DNA of 64,000 nt from positions 62,001-126,000 of the forward strand of contig JADAKE010000014.1 of NCBI GenBank assembly GCA_015680865.1. Direction: 5' to 3'. Positions 28,236-40,565 of the stretch are shown one piece after another. The position numbers and the translations under genes are program-made. The stretch comes from Enterococcus lacertideformus (GTDB lineage: Bacteria > Bacillota > Bacilli > Lactobacillales > Enterococcaceae). Positions within the stretch are counted from its first letter, which is position 1. Each line of letters starts with the position of its first letter. The notes under the pieces were generated by a model. It ran no database searches. It was not told the origin of the DNA and saw only the letters and a list, made by a program, of their open reading frames with translations.

Positions 28236-30323
28236 ATGGCATATAAATATTTAGTGATCGTTGAATCACCAGCAAAGGCCAAAACTATTGAAAAGTATCT
28301 TGGTCGTAATTATAAAGTAATGGCCAGCGTTGGTCATATACGAGATTTACCTAAAAGTAAAATGGGGATTGATCTTGAAAACAACTATGAACCTCATTAT
28401 ATTTCTATTCGAGGAAAAGGCGATGTGATAAAAAGTCTAAAATCAGCAGCAAAAAAAGCGCAAAAAGTCTATCTTGCAAGTGACCCAGATAGAGAAGGGG
28501 AAGCAATTGCTTGGCATTTAGCCTATTTACTAGGTTTAGATTTAACAGAAAAAAATCGTGTGGTTTTTAATGAGATTACTAAAGATGCTGTGAAAGCGGC
28601 GTTCAAAGACCCGCGTACGATTGATATTGATTTAGTGGATGCCCAACAAGCACGACGCGCATTAGATCGTTTGGTGGGATACTCGATCAGTCCAATCTTG
28701 TGGCGGAAAGTCAAGAAAGGATTAAGTGCTGGAAGAGTGCAATCCATTGCCTTAAAAATCATCATTGATCGTGAGAAAGAAATCCGAGAATTTATTCCAG
28801 AAGAGTATTGGAGTATTGATGGAAACTTCAAGAAAGCCCGTAAAAAATTCAAAGCAAACTTCTGGGGGATAGACGGCAAGAAGAAAAAATTGCCTGATGC
28901 CCAATCTGTGAAAGAAGTAACTGAACGAATCAATGGAGCAGATTTTAAGGTTCAAAAAGTGGAAAAGAAAGAACGAAAAAGAAATCCAGCAAATCCATTT
29001 ACAACGAGTAATCTGCAACAAGAAGCGGCAAGAAAGTTAAACTTTAGAACTCGTAAAACAATGATGGTCGCTCAACAGTTGTATGAAGGGATTTCTTTAG
29101 GAAAACAAGGAACTGTCGGTTTGATTACGTATATGCGTACAGATTCGACGCGAATCGCTGAAACATCCAAAGCCGAGGCGGCTACATTTATTGAAGAAAC
29201 CTATGGAAAAGAGTTTTCTAGCCACACTCAACGGAAATCGAAGAATGCTCAAGGAGCGCAAGATGCTCATGAGGCAGTTCGTCCAACTAGTGTTTTACGA
29301 ACGCCAGAAGAAATCAAACAATATTTAGATAAAGACCAATTGAAACTATATACTCTGATTTGGTCAAGATTTGTCGCTAGTCAAATGACACCAGCTATTT
29401 TAGATACCATGAAAGTCACTTTGGAACAAAATGGTGTCATTTTTATTGCAAATGGTTCAAAAGTAAAATTCAAAGGGTTTATGCAAGTATATGTAGAAGG
29501 TGGAGATGACGGTAAAGAAGATAAAGAAAATAAAGAAAATATCTTACCTGAACTAACAGAAGGCGATATCGTCCAATCTATTGATATTGAGCCAAAACAA
29601 CATTTTACTCAACCACACGCAAGATTCAGTGAAGCGACCTTGATTCGTGCGTTGGAGGAAAATGGTGTAGGACGTCCTTCTACTTATGCTCCAACTCTTG
29701 ACACAATCCAACGACGCTATTACGTCAAATTGACGCAAAAACGTTTTGAACCAACAGAGCTTGGTGAAATCGTCAATTCATTGATTTGCGATTTCTTACC
29801 TCAAATCGTTGATATCCATTTTACCGCTGAAATGGAAGGGGATCTGGATAAAATCGAAGAAGGGAAAGAAGCTTGGATTGAAGTAGTTGATCGTTTCTAC
29901 AAACCATTTGAGAAAGAATTAACCAATGCGGAAGAGAAAATTGAAAAGATCCAAATCAAAGATGAGCCAGCTGGATTTGACTGTGACATCTGTGGACATC
30001 CAATGGTTATAAAATTAGGAAAGTATGGTAAATTTTACGCATGTAGTAATTTTCCTGACTGTAGAAACACCAAACCAATTGTGAAAGAGATTGGCGTGAC
30101 TTGTCCAATTTGTCATGAAGGACAGGTAATTGAACGTAAATCTAAGAAAAATCGAATCTTTTATGGTTGCTCTCGTTTTCCAGAATGTGAGTTTACTTCT
30201 TGGGATAAACCAGTCGGCAGAAATTGTCCAAAATGTGATCAGTATTTAGTCGAAAAGAAAGTAAAAGGTGGAAAACAAGTTGTTTGTGTCAATGGTGATT
30301 ATGAAGAAGACATTCAAAAATAA
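28236..30323 (+). CDS. topA: DNA topoisomerase I
   Basis: Type IA topoisomerase relaxing negative supercoils. The 695-residue protein has the Toprim domain ([17 protein letters not shown], then [13 protein letters not shown]), the active-site tyrosine in [15 protein letters not shown] (about residue 296) and a C-terminal zinc-ribbon array. The first finger runs from CDICGHP to CSNFPDC, the second from CPICHEG to CSRFPEC and a third begins CPKC. ATG follows GAAAGGAGTCCATTCAGTA. It is followed 19 bp later by trmFO. Complete. Confidence 0.97.
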   Translation: MAYKYLVIVESPAKAKTIEKYLGRNYKVMASVGHIRDLPKSKMGIDLENNYEPHYISIRGKGDVIKSLKSAAKKAQKVYLASDPDREGEAIAWHLAYLLGLDLTEKNRVVFNEITKDAVKAAFKDPRTIDIDLVDAQQARRALDRLVGYSISPILWRKVKKGLSAGRVQSIALKIIIDREKEIREFIPEEYWSIDGNFKKARKKFKANFWGIDGKKKKLPDAQSVKEVTERINGADFKVQKVEKKERKRNPANPFTTSNLQQEAARKLNFRTRKTMMVAQQLYEGISLGKQGTVGLITYMRTDSTRIAETSKAEAATFIEETYGKEFSSHTQRKSKNAQGAQDAHEAVRPTSVLRTPEEIKQYLDKDQLKLYTLIWSRFVASQMTPAILDTMKVTLEQNGVIFIANGSKVKFKGFMQVYVEGGDDGKEDKENKENILPELTEGDIVQSIDIEPKQHFTQPHARFSEATLIRALEENGVGRPSTYAPTLDTIQRRYYVKLTQKRFEPTELGEIVNSLICDFLPQIVDIHFTAEMEGDLDKIEEGKEAWIEVVDRFYKPFEKELTNAEEKIEKIQIKDEPAGFDCDICGHPMVIKLGKYGKFYACSNFPDCRNTKPIVKEIGVTCPICHEGQVIERKSKKNRIFYGCSRFPECEFTSWDKPVGRNCPKCDQYLVEKKVKGGKQVVCVNGDYEEDIQK

Positions 30324-30342
30324 AACGAGAAGAGGTTTTTAA

Positions 30343-31647
30343 TTGAAAACTGTTAATGTTATAGGCGCAGGATTAGCTGGGAGCGATGCGGCATGGCAAA
30401 TCGCTCAAGCCGGAGTTCCTGTCCGTTTATATGAAATGCGTCCAGTAAAATCAACTGAGGCACACCATACAAGTAATTTTGCTGAATTAGTATGCTCAAA
30501 TTCTTTAAGAGGAAATAGTCTAGCAAATGCAGTGGGTTTGCTAAAAGAAGAAATGCGTCGCTTAAATTCTGTTGTGATCACTTCAGCAGACGAAACAGCC
30601 GTCCCAGCAGGGGGCGCTTTAGCGGTTGACCGTGATTCTTTTTCTGAAACGATTACCCATAAAATAAAAGAACATCCGTTAGTAACAGTAATTAATGAAG
30701 AGATCACTGATATCCCTCAAGGTATCACTGTTGTTGCGACTGGTCCTTTAACTTCCCATCCATTAGCTGAAAGCATCAAGAAATTTAATGGATCAGATGG
30801 CTTTTATTTTTACGATGCAGCAGCACCGATCGTAGATAAAGCCACGATCAATATGGATAAAGTTTATCTAAAATCACGTTATGATAAAGGTGAGGCGGCT
30901 TACTTAAATTGTCCGATGACAGAAGAGGAATTCAAAGCCTTCCATGAAGCTCTTACTACAGCAGAAGTAGCTGAATTGAAGTCTTTTGAAAAAGAAAAAT
31001 ACTTTGAAGGATGTATGCCTATCGAAGTAATGGCCCAACGTGGCTTTAAAACAATGTTATTTGGTCCAATGAAGCCAGTCGGGTTAGAAGATCCTAAAAC
31101 GTGTAAACGGCCTTATGCTGTCATTCAGTTACGTCAAGACAATGCTGCAGCTTCTTTGTATAATATTGTGGGCTTTCAAACTCACTTAAAATGGGGCGAA
31201 CAAAAACGTGTATTCCGTATGATACCAGGTTTAGAAAACGCTGAATTTGTCCGTTATGGTGTTATGCACCGTAATAGTTTCATGAATTCACCAGAATTGC
31301 TAAACCCAACCTATCAATCCACAAAACGCGAAGATTTATTCTTTGCAGGACAAATGACTGGGGTCGAAGGCTATGTTGAAAGTGCAGCAAGTGGTTTATT
31401 GGCAGGAATTAATGCTGCTCGTTTAGCAAAAAATAGTGAACTAATTGAGTTTCCAAGAGAAACTGCGATTGGCAGTATGGCCTATTATATTACACACGCA
31501 CAAGGCAAATATTTTCAACCGATGAATGCAAATTATGGACTCTTCCCAGAATTACCAGAACGTATTCGCGATAAGAAACTGCGTTACGAAGCCATTGCAC
31601 AAAGAGCCCTTGCAGCAAACGAACAAATAAAAAAAAGAATTACTTGA
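30343..31647 (+). CDS. trmFO: tRNA m5U54 methyltransferase (folate/FAD-dependent)
   Basis: Methylates U54 of tRNA using methylene-tetrahydrofolate and FADH2. The 434-residue flavoprotein opens with the FAD-binding [19 protein letters not shown] and shows [18 protein letters not shown] and [11 protein letters not shown], both typical. The start is TTG at 30343 behind AGAAGAGGTTTTTAA. No ATG is available in frame nearby. Operon with topA. Complete. Confidence 0.95.
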   Translation: MKTVNVIGAGLAGSDAAWQIAQAGVPVRLYEMRPVKSTEAHHTSNFAELVCSNSLRGNSLANAVGLLKEEMRRLNSVVITSADETAVPAGGALAVDRDSFSETITHKIKEHPLVTVINEEITDIPQGITVVATGPLTSHPLAESIKKFNGSDGFYFYDAAAPIVDKATINMDKVYLKSRYDKGEAAYLNCPMTEEEFKAFHEALTTAEVAELKSFEKEKYFEGCMPIEVMAQRGFKTMLFGPMKPVGLEDPKTCKRPYAVIQLRQDNAAASLYNIVGFQTHLKWGEQKRVFRMIPGLENAEFVRYGVMHRNSFMNSPELLNPTYQSTKREDLFFAGQMTGVEGYVESAASGLLAGINAARLAKNSELIEFPRETAIGSMAYYITHAQGKYFQPMNANYGLFPELPERIRDKKLRYEAIAQRALAANEQIKKRIT

Positions 31648-31670
31648 TGAAGTAAGAACTAATTAGATTG

Positions 31671-31703
31671 AAAGAGCATGGGTGTTTGTTCCCTGCTCTT
31701 TTT
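31671..31703 (+). terminator. Terminator of topA-trmFO
   Basis: Stem AAAGAGCATGGG / CCCTGCTCTTT around TGTTTGTT, with a TTTTTT tail. Confidence 0.85.
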
Positions 31704-31742
31704 TGTTAAAAAATTGGCATCAAGCGATTGTCTCTGATAAGG

Positions 31743-31817
31743 TTGACAAATGTGATTTTTTCCTTTTTTAACTTCCTATTTGAAGTATTTGACCACATTT
31801 GTCAAGATAATTGTCTT
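31743..31817 (+). promoter_or_regulatory. Inverted repeat upstream of the xerC-hslVU-codY unit
   Basis: TTGACAAATGTG (31743-31754) and its exact reverse complement CACATTTGTCAA (31794-31805) are separated by 39 bp. A near-palindrome AAGATAATTGTCTT (31804-31817) adjoins the right arm. The unit's promoter must lie within this gap; CTGACA .. TAATAT near 31854-31880 is one candidate. The binding factor is unknown. Confidence 0.45.
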
Positions 31818-31922
31818 AATTGTGAAAAAACTTAGAAATATTGGTTAAATTCTGACAATTTATTTGTTTTTTTAATATTGCTGTGCTAAATTTATTTTTG
31901 GGATTTAATGGAAGGTGATAAA

Positions 31923-32822
31923 ATGCCAGAACAAATAGTCGAAGATAAATTTTTGCGTTATTTAATTGTTGAACGTGGTTATTCTGAAAAGACACGAGAA
32001 GCGTATCAAGAAGATATTGTTAATTTTAAAGAGTTTCTCGCAGAATCAGGAGATGATGATTTGTTAAAAGTCAGCCATCTAGATGTGCGAGTATATTTAA
32101 GTCACCTTACAGATAAAAGGTATAGCAGAAATTCAATCAGCCGTAAGATTGCAAGTCTGCGTTCATTTTATCAATACCTTTTAAAAGAAGAACTTGTAGT
32201 AGAAAATCCTTTTTCTTACGTACATCTAAAAAAGAAAAATTTAAAATTGCCTAAGTTTTTCTATGAGAATGAAATGCAGGCTTTATTCGATAGCATGACA
32301 GGTGAGAAACCATTAGATTTAAGAAATCGAGCATTGTTAGAAATACTTTATGGTTCGGGTATTCGTTTGAGTGAGTGCAGTAACTTAAAAGTAGCAGAAA
32401 TCGATTTTGAATCGGAAGTAATGTTGATCCATGGAAAAGGAAATAAAGAACGTTATGCGCCAATAGGCTCATTTGCGCAAGATGCCTTATATGAATATTT
32501 CGAGAAAGGGCGAAGCATTCTGATGGGGAAATATCATAAGGAACATGAATACGTGTTTGTCAATCATCATGGTGAACCAATCACACCAACTGGTATTGAG
32601 TATGTGTTGAATCAAATCATCAAAAAAAGTAGTTTGGATAGTTCGATCCACCCTCATATGCTTCGTCATACTTTTGCCACGCATTTATTGAATAACGGCG
32701 CAGATATGCGAACAGTTCAAGAGTTACTAGGACATGCAAATTTGTCTACTACACAAATTTATGCCCATGTAACAAAAGAAAGTTTACAAAAAAATTATCG
32801 TTCTTTTCATCCAAGAGCATAA
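31923..32822 (+). CDS. xerC: Tyrosine recombinase XerC
   Basis: Site-specific recombinase resolving chromosome dimers at dif with XerD. The 299-residue protein has an N-terminal SAM-like DNA-binding domain and the catalytic residues R (LYGSGIRLSEC), H-x-x-R (HPHMLRHTFATHLL), H (ELLGHANLSTTQIY) and the nucleophile Y (IYAHV). The ATG at 31923 was chosen because GGAAGGTGATAAA directly precedes it. The in-frame ATG at 31908 overlaps that site. It heads the xerC-hslV-hslU-codY cluster known from Bacillus and enterococci. Confidence 0.95.
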   Translation: MPEQIVEDKFLRYLIVERGYSEKTREAYQEDIVNFKEFLAESGDDDLLKVSHLDVRVYLSHLTDKRYSRNSISRKIASLRSFYQYLLKEELVVENPFSYVHLKKKNLKLPKFFYENEMQALFDSMTGEKPLDLRNRALLEILYGSGIRLSECSNLKVAEIDFESEVMLIHGKGNKERYAPIGSFAQDALYEYFEKGRSILMGKYHKEHEYVFVNHHGEPITPTGIEYVLNQIIKKSSLDSSIHPHMLRHTFATHLLNNGADMRTVQELLGHANLSTTQIYAHVTKESLQKNYRSFHPRA

Positions 32823-32859
32823 TAAAAAATGAAGGTTAAAGTAACTATGAGGAAAAATT

Positions 32860-33408
32860 ATGGTAGAATCACAATTTCATTCAACGACAATTTGTGCCGT
32901 TGAAAAAAATGGAAAGTTTGCAATGGCAGGAGATGGCCAAGTGACAATGGGTGAATCTGTTGTGATGAAAGGCAGTGCGCGAAAAGTTCGTCGAATTTAC
33001 AATAATGAGGTAATTGTTGGGTTTGCTGGAAGTGTTGCTGATGCATTTACATTGGAAGAAAAATTTGAAGGTAAACTGAATGAATACAATGGAAATTTAC
33101 AAAGAGAAGCAGTAGAATTAGCCCAAGAATGGCGTACACAACAATCAATGCAAAAACTAGAAGCGATGCTGATCGTGATGAATGAAAAAGAGATGTTATT
33201 AGTATCAGGAACCGGTGAAGTCATTGCTCCTGATGATGGAATCTTAGCAATTGGCTCAGGTGGTAATTTTGCATTGGCTGCTGCTCGAGCAATGAAAAAC
33301 TATGCCCAAAATGACATGAGTGCAAAAGAAAATGCCGAAAATGCCCTAAATATTGCAGCAGACATTTGTATCTTTACAAATCATAATATCATTGTAGAAG
33401 AACTATAG
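32860..33408 (+). CDS. hslV: ATP-dependent protease peptidase subunit HslV
   Basis: Proteasome-like N-terminal-threonine peptidase that forms a dodecamer and is driven by the HslU ATPase. The 182-residue product has [20 protein letters not shown], where processing before the first Thr exposes the catalytic residue, and the family block [22 protein letters not shown] follows ATGAGGAAAAATT. Sequence is complete and normal. Its partner hslU, 12 bp downstream, is disrupted, so HslV probably has no activating ATPase unless another AAA+ protein substitutes. Confidence 0.95.
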   Translation: MVESQFHSTTICAVEKNGKFAMAGDGQVTMGESVVMKGSARKVRRIYNNEVIVGFAGSVADAFTLEEKFEGKLNEYNGNLQREAVELAQEWRTQQSMQKLEAMLIVMNEKEMLLVSGTGEVIAPDDGILAIGSGGNFALAAARAMKNYAQNDMSAKENAENALNIAADICIFTNHNIIVEEL

Positions 33409-33420
33409 AGGTGAAAATAA

Positions 33421-34739
33421 TGGTTGAATTAAAACAAACCCCAAGACAAATCGTAAGTGAATTAGATCAATATATTGTTGGCCAACAAGCAGCAAAAAAA
33501 TCTGTTGATGATTGGGCCAACGGGTGTTGGTAAAACAGAAATTGCTCGTCTTTTAGCTAAGATTGTCAATGCTCCTTTTGTCAAAGTAGAAGCAACGAAA
33601 TTTACCGAAGTTGGATATGTGGGTAGAGATGTGGAATCAATGGTGCGTGATTTAGTCGAAAATGCCATCCAAATCGTTGAAAAAGAGCAATATGGTCGTG
33701 TATATGTGAATGCCAAAAAAATGCCGAAAAACGTTTAGTAAAAGTTCTAGTACCGGGCATTAAAAAGGAACAAAAACAAACAGGTAATCAATTTGAACAA
33801 ATGATGAATCTTTTCAATGCAACGCAACAAAACGCTACAGAACCACAAGAAGATGTTACAGAAGAAATCCGAGTAAATCGTAAGACAGTACTTGAACAGC
33901 TACAAAAAGGCTTGCTTGATAATCGTCAAGTAACGATCGAGGTGGAAGAACAAAAGAAACCTGTCCCAATGATGAACAATGGTTTGGAACAAATGGGCAT
34001 CGATTTGAATGAAACACTAGGCGCACTGACACCAAAGAAAAAAATCGAGCGTACCGTAACTGTGAAAGATGCGTTAGAGCTCTTGATAAAAGAAGAATCT
34101 GCTAAACTGGTAAAAGATGCAGATATCCATAGTGAGGCAATCAAATTAGCAGAAGCAAGCGGTATTATTTTTATCGATGAATTCGATAAAATCACTTCTA
34201 AATCTCAACAATCTGGTGGAGTATCAAGAGAAGGCGTACAAAGAGATATCTTGCCTATCGTCGAAGGTTCCCAAGTAAATACTAAATATGGCACCATTCA
34301 AACCGATCATATATTATTTATTGCTTCTGGTGCTTTTCACTTGTCAAAACCAAGTGATTTGATCCCAGAATTACAAGGTCGTTTCCCGATTCGGGTTGAA
34401 TTAGATGATTTAACGGCAGAAGATTTCATTAAAATATTAACTGAACCAAACAATGCCTTGATTAAGCAATACGTAGCCTTGATTGGAACAGAAAATGTGT
34501 CTGTGATCTTTACTAAAGAAGCAATCGAGAAAATTGCTCAAATTGCCTATGATGTAAACCGTGATACAGACAATATTGGTGCAAGACGTTTGCATACAAT
34601 ACTTGAAAAACTATTAGAAGATTTATTGTTTGAAGCACCTGATATGCAAATGGGTGAAATTAAAATTACAGAAGCTTACGTTGAAGAAAAACTGGGATCT
34701 ATTTTAGCAAATGAGGATTTAAGTCGCTTTATTTTATAA
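33421..34739 (+). pseudogene. hslU: HslU unfoldase, deletion and frameshift
   Basis: ATPase partner of HslV. The start [20 protein letters not shown] is intact behind AGAGGTGAAAATA. At an A-run near 33493-33500, the sequence jumps from GQQAAKK directly to [20 protein letters not shown]. This removes a stretch of roughly 25 codons normally present before the Walker A motif and shifts frame. A second lesion near 33715-33722 (one A lost in GCCAAAAAAATG) breaks the segment [15 protein letters not shown]. The rest, from 33801, is readable: Walker [36 protein letters not shown] and the C-terminal [17 protein letters not shown]. At least two independent lesions are present. Confidence 0.92.
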
Positions 34740-34754
34740 AATCGGAGGAAGAAA

Positions 34755-35546
34755 ATGACGGATTTATTAACAAAAACCCGCAATATAAACAAACTATTAC
34801 AACAAAAAAATACTTTTGATGTGCGAGCGGATTTACCTTATGATAAAATGGCTGATACTTTAGGTGCTATTTTGGATAGTAATGTTTATATCATCAGTAG
34901 CGATGGTGTCTTGCTAGGCTACGATGAGCGTCATGATGTTAACAATGAACGGGTAAAAATGATGTTTGTTGAAAAGCAGTTTCCCGATTCTTATACAGAT
35001 ATAGTTGCTCAATTAAATAAAACTGAGGCAAATATCCCAATTAGTAGTGAGATGACTGCCTTTCCTTTTGAAGTAAGAGAAAAATACCCTTTTGGTCTGA
35101 CTACCGCTGTGCCGATTTTTGGAGCTGGGGAGCGCTTAGGAACCATTATTCTATCAAGGATGGAACAAGTATTTACAGATGAAGATCTAGTATTAGCCGA
35201 ATATGGCGCAACGGCAGTCGGCATGCAAATTCTTTATCAAAAATCACGTAGCATAGAAGCTGATGTCAGAAGTACTACTGCTGTACAAATGGCGATAAAT
35301 ACTTTATCTTATAGTGAATTAAAGGCAGTACAAGCGATTTTCAAAGCATTAGATGGCGATGAAGGTCGTTTGACTGCATCAAATATTGCCGATAAGATAG
35401 GCATCACTCGGTCTGTCATCGTCAATGCCTTACGTAAGCTAGAATCAGCTGGAATCATTGAGTCCCGCTCTCTAGGAATGAAAGGAACGTATCTGAAAGT
35501 TCTAAATTCTCGTTTCAAAGAAGAGTTGACCAAGCATAACTATTAA
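34755..35546 (+). CDS. codY: GTP/branched-chain amino acid-sensing regulator CodY
   Basis: Global repressor of nutrient-limitation genes, activated by isoleucine, leucine, valine and often GTP. The 263-residue protein has the N-terminal GAF-type effector domain and the C-terminal winged helix ASNIADKIGITRSVIVNALRKLE (in part), near residues 203-225. Length is a few residues longer than usual at the C-terminus. ATG follows AATCGGAGGAAGAAA. It is the last gene of the xerC-hslV-hslU-codY cluster. Confidence 0.96.
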   Translation: MTDLLTKTRNINKLLQQKNTFDVRADLPYDKMADTLGAILDSNVYIISSDGVLLGYDERHDVNNERVKMMFVEKQFPDSYTDIVAQLNKTEANIPISSEMTAFPFEVREKYPFGLTTAVPIFGAGERLGTIILSRMEQVFTDEDLVLAEYGATAVGMQILYQKSRSIEADVRSTTAVQMAINTLSYSELKAVQAIFKALDGDEGRLTASNIADKIGITRSVIVNALRKLESAGIIESRSLGMKGTYLKVLNSRFKEELTKHNY

Positions 35547-35897
35547 ATGGAACTTTTTAGTAGTATTGTATTTGAAAAAACAAAAAAGTAAGAATGGTAC
35601 AATATTTGTTTTATCTAGAAAGAACGAGCGCCACTTTTAAAGAGGTGCTTGGTTTTCTATTTATAAGAACTAGGAAGATAGCACAAGAAAGCGTATTCTA
35701 CCCTTCGAATTTGAATACATGATGGTAATAAAAGTGAGTGACATACCAGAAATAGGACAGGCTCAAAAATTAAAAAGTGTTTAGCTGTGGATAAGACGGA
35801 TAGTTTGTCTACTTTCATACTTATTGTCGATTTTTTGAGATGCTGATAATTTTCGTAGCGCTAACTTTTGTTTCGCTTTCTTAACGATGGAGGTAAA
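35547..35897. other. Gap between codY and the epimerase gene
   Basis: No gene seen. A weak hairpin, GCGCCACTTTTAAAGAGGTGCTTGG, near 35628-35653 may terminate codY. The ribosome binding site GGAGGTAAA for the next gene ends the gap. Confidence 0.4.
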
Positions 35898-36777
35898 ATG
35901 ATGACTGTAATTATTCAAAATGATCAATTGATTGCTGAGATCGCTGAACATGGGGCAGAATTAATCAGCTTAAAATCAAAAGAAACTAATCTGGAATATA
36001 TTTGGCAAGCTGACTCAAAATACTGGGGAAGACACGCACCAGTATTATTTCCCATTGTGGGACGACTAAAAAATGACCAATATACGTATCAAGGAAAAAC
36101 ATATTCCATGGGACAACATGGTTTTGCTAGAGATATGGATTTTGAAGTGATCGAACAAGGACAGGAATTAGCTAGTTTTGTACTCAGAAGTAATTCTGAA
36201 ACGAAAAAAAAACTATCCTTTTGATTTTGAGCTCGTGATTTCTTATGAGCTAGGTGGAGATGGCATCACTGTTCATTATAAGGTTGAAAATATTGGGGAA
36301 GAAGAGATGTTCTTTTCAATTGGCGGACATCCTGCATTTAATGTTCCATTGGAGGAAGGTTTGTCGTTTGATGATTTTTATCTTGCCTTTTCTCCAAGAA
36401 AATCAAGATTACGTTTGCCATTAAGCGGTCCTTATATTGATATGGAGCAAAAAACATTAGGACAAACAAATACGAATCTAGCACTAATGCACGAATTATT
36501 TGAACATGATGCATTAGTTTTTGAAACAAAAGGATTGAATGCCTATGCAATTCGCAGTGAAAAATCTAATCATAGTGTTACTTTGAGTTATAAAGATATG
36601 CCATATGTTGGTATTTGGTCGCCTTATCCAAAAGAAGCTCCCTTTGTCTGCATCGAACCTTGGTGTGGTATAGCTGATACAGTAGATAGTACGGGTGATT
36701 TAATGAAAAAAGTGGGAATCAATCAACTAGGCGCACACGAAATTTTCAAGACAAAATACTCAATCACAGTGAAATAG
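35898..36777 (+). pseudogene. Aldose 1-epimerase-like gene (LacX/GalM type), frameshifted
   Basis: Galactose-mutarotase-like protein of about 292 codons. The 5' part starts ATG at 35898 behind GGAGG and shows EHGAELISLKSKETNLEYIW and GQHGFARDMDFEV. At an A-run near 36203-36212, one extra A shifts the frame after NSETKK. The downstream part continues in frame +1 as YPFDFELVISYELGGDGITV to the end, with the active-site segments SIGGHPAFNVPL and CIEPWCGIADT. One indel only, so a sequencing error or programmed slippage on the 9-A run cannot be excluded. Confidence 0.8.
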
Positions 36778-36783
36778 TGAAGC

Positions 36784-37076
36784 GGTCATAAAAAGGCTAT
36801 TACTGAAGATGCCAGCCTTTGAACACCGTGGAATAGAGGTAGTGACTAAGTAACTTAGCTCTGAGTAGTAAGGAAACGCAAGAGAAAATGGCTGTTTCAT
36901 TTTTTCTGTCTTTGACTCACTACAGAAGAATTGGCCTGGGAATACCGTTTATGAGAAGAGGTCATAAAAGAATGGTCCGCTTCAAGAATTAAGAGCGGAA
37001 AATTGAAAACAGCTTTTTACTGTTTTTGAATTTTTTTGAGTTTAATTCCGCAGAAGCAATATTGAGATAGCGGTGA
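36784..37076 (+). repeat. Intergenic hairpin-repeat array, locus 2
   Basis: Three units follow the epimerase gene: a short one (GGTCATAAAAAGGCT..AGCCTTTGAACACCG), one near 36835-36946 (GAGGTAGTGACTAAG..GGGAATACCG) and one near 36958-37071 (GAGGTCATAAAAGAATGG..). The third has internal pairs GCTTC/GAAGC and GAATTAA/TTTAATTC. Same opening and closing sequences as the arrays at 45.4 and 47.9 kb. No coding content. Confidence 0.7.
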
Positions 37077-37127
37077 TTTTTCCTTTGGTTTAAAATCATC
37101 TATTCACTGATACGATTGGTAAAACAA

Positions 37128-37164
37128 AAAAACAGTTGACTGCATTTTACAGTCAACTGTTTTT
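37128..37164 (-). terminator. Terminator of plsY (bidirectional)
   Basis: Perfect 15-bp stem AAAAACAGTTGACTG / CAGTCAACTGTTTTT with a 7-nt loop, T-rich on both strands. Confidence 0.9.
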
Positions 37165-37174
37165 ATCTCAAAGT

Positions 37175-37813
37175 TTAACTCTTTTTCTTACTGCTATTCA
37201 AGCCGAAAGGAATACGACTCTCCGTATGATTTTTGATACGTTGGATATTTTCTTTGTGACGATAAAAGATAAACACAGAGACTAAAAAGGCAATGATCGT
37301 CAGTAGCCAATTTTGTTTAGGCAAGATACTAGGGGCGATATAAGGAAGAAAGATCGTTGACAAAGTAATTAACGTGGCACTGATCATACTAGTCAGACTG
37401 ACCATACTGGTACAAAATAAAGTAACAACAAAAATAATACTGGAATAAATGAAGAACAAAGGGTTGAATCCTAAGAGCATACCTGCACTTGTTGCAACTG
37501 CTTTTCCTCCTTTAAAACTAGCAAAAATAGGAAATGTATGACCTAGTATTGCACATACACCAAACCAAAGCGGATTAATTGTAGTTACATGGAAAATAAG
37601 CGGTAAACAGGTAGCTAATGTCCCTTTTAAGATATCCATAAACAAAACTACCGTTCCAGCTGTTTTTCCTAACACTCTGAACGTGTTCGTTGTACCGGTA
37701 TTTCCACTGCCATGTTGGCGGATATCTTTTTTGAAAAATAGTTTGCCTATCCAAACGCCCGAAGGGATCGAGCCTAAAAGGTAGGCTGTTAAGAATAATA
37801 AGATCAATTTCAT
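37175..37813 (-). CDS. plsY: Glycerol-3-phosphate acyltransferase PlsY
   Basis: Membrane acyltransferase moving the acyl group from acyl-phosphate to glycerol-3-phosphate, the first step of phospholipid synthesis. The 212-residue protein has five or six membrane segments and the three family motifs: [32 protein letters not shown] and [19 protein letters not shown]. Minus-strand ATG has GAAAGAGGTAGAACA upstream. It faces the parE region divergently, as is common for plsY-parE loci. Confidence 0.94.
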   Translation of the reverse strand: MKLILLFLTAYLLGSIPSGVWIGKLFFKKDIRQHGSGNTGTTNTFRVLGKTAGTVVLFMDILKGTLATCLPLIFHVTTINPLWFGVCAILGHTFPIFASFKGGKAVATSAGMLLGFNPLFFIYSSIIFVVTLFCTSMVSLTSMISATLITLSTIFLPYIAPSILPKQNWLLTIIAFLVSVFIFYRHKENIQRIKNHTESRIPFGLNSSKKKS

Positions 37814-37933
37814 TGTTCTACCTCTTTCAAGTTAAAAACTATTGTTTATTTTAGCATGAATGAGCAATAGGAACAATTGAAAAAAATGAAGATATAAGTA
37901 TAATAGGTGAAATAAAAATAAGAGGTGGCAGAT

Positions 37934-38380
37934 ATGCTCGTAGAAAATCCAACGCAAGACACAATTTTTAATTATCTTAATACAGCTAAAACAATTGCTA
38001 TAGTAGGTCTAAGTAACAAACCTGAACGAACAAGCTACAAGGTTGCAAAATTCTTGCAAGATCATGGCTACCATATTATCCCAGTAAATCCAGTAGTTGC
38101 AGGAGAAAAAATTCTAGGAGAAAAAGTTTATGCTCAGCTAACAGATATTGACGAATCAATTGATATTGTTGATGTGTTCCGAAGGAGTGAATTTTTACCT
38201 GAAATAGCAACAAAGTATTTGGAAACGGATGCTAAAGTGTTCTGGGCTCAACTAGGAATTAAAAATGAAGAAGCAGTAAATTTATTAATTAACGCTGGTC
38301 GTACAGACCTAGTCATGGATCGTTGCATTAAAATTGAACTTGAAAAATTAAAAGAAAGAATAGCGACAATGGAAAGTTGA
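37934..38380 (+). CDS. CoA-binding domain protein (YccU type)
   Basis: A 148-residue Rossmann-like CoA-binding protein. It shows TIAIVGLSNKPERTSYKVAK (nucleotide loop), GYHIIPVNPVVAGEKILGE and FWAQLGIKNEEAVNLL, with the conserved DRCIKIE near the C-terminus. The start ATG at 37934 is preferred because AAGAGGTGG lies five bases upstream. A GTG at 37925 overlaps that site. Role of the family is not well defined. It lies between plsY and parE, a common position in Firmicutes. Confidence 0.9.
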   Translation: MLVENPTQDTIFNYLNTAKTIAIVGLSNKPERTSYKVAKFLQDHGYHIIPVNPVVAGEKILGEKVYAQLTDIDESIDIVDVFRRSEFLPEIATKYLETDAKVFWAQLGIKNEEAVNLLINAGRTDLVMDRCIKIELEKLKERIATMES

Positions 38381-38502
38381 AAATTGTGTAGAAGCGAAAG
38401 TTGGAAAAAATGGTAGGGTACATAAATGTTGATTTCGCCCCTTACCTCTTTTTTTTCACGGTCTTTTCTAGTATGATTATCATGGTGCGGTAGTTACCGT
38501 AA

Positions 38503-40554
<2,052 letters not shown>

Positions 40555-40565
40555 GAGGTCACCGA

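Noticed and set aside
31850..31870. CodY box (AATTTTCWGAAAATT) before the xerC-codY unit
   Set aside because: The best match, around TTCTGACAATT, has about four mismatches to the 15-bp consensus, which is common by chance in AT-rich DNA.
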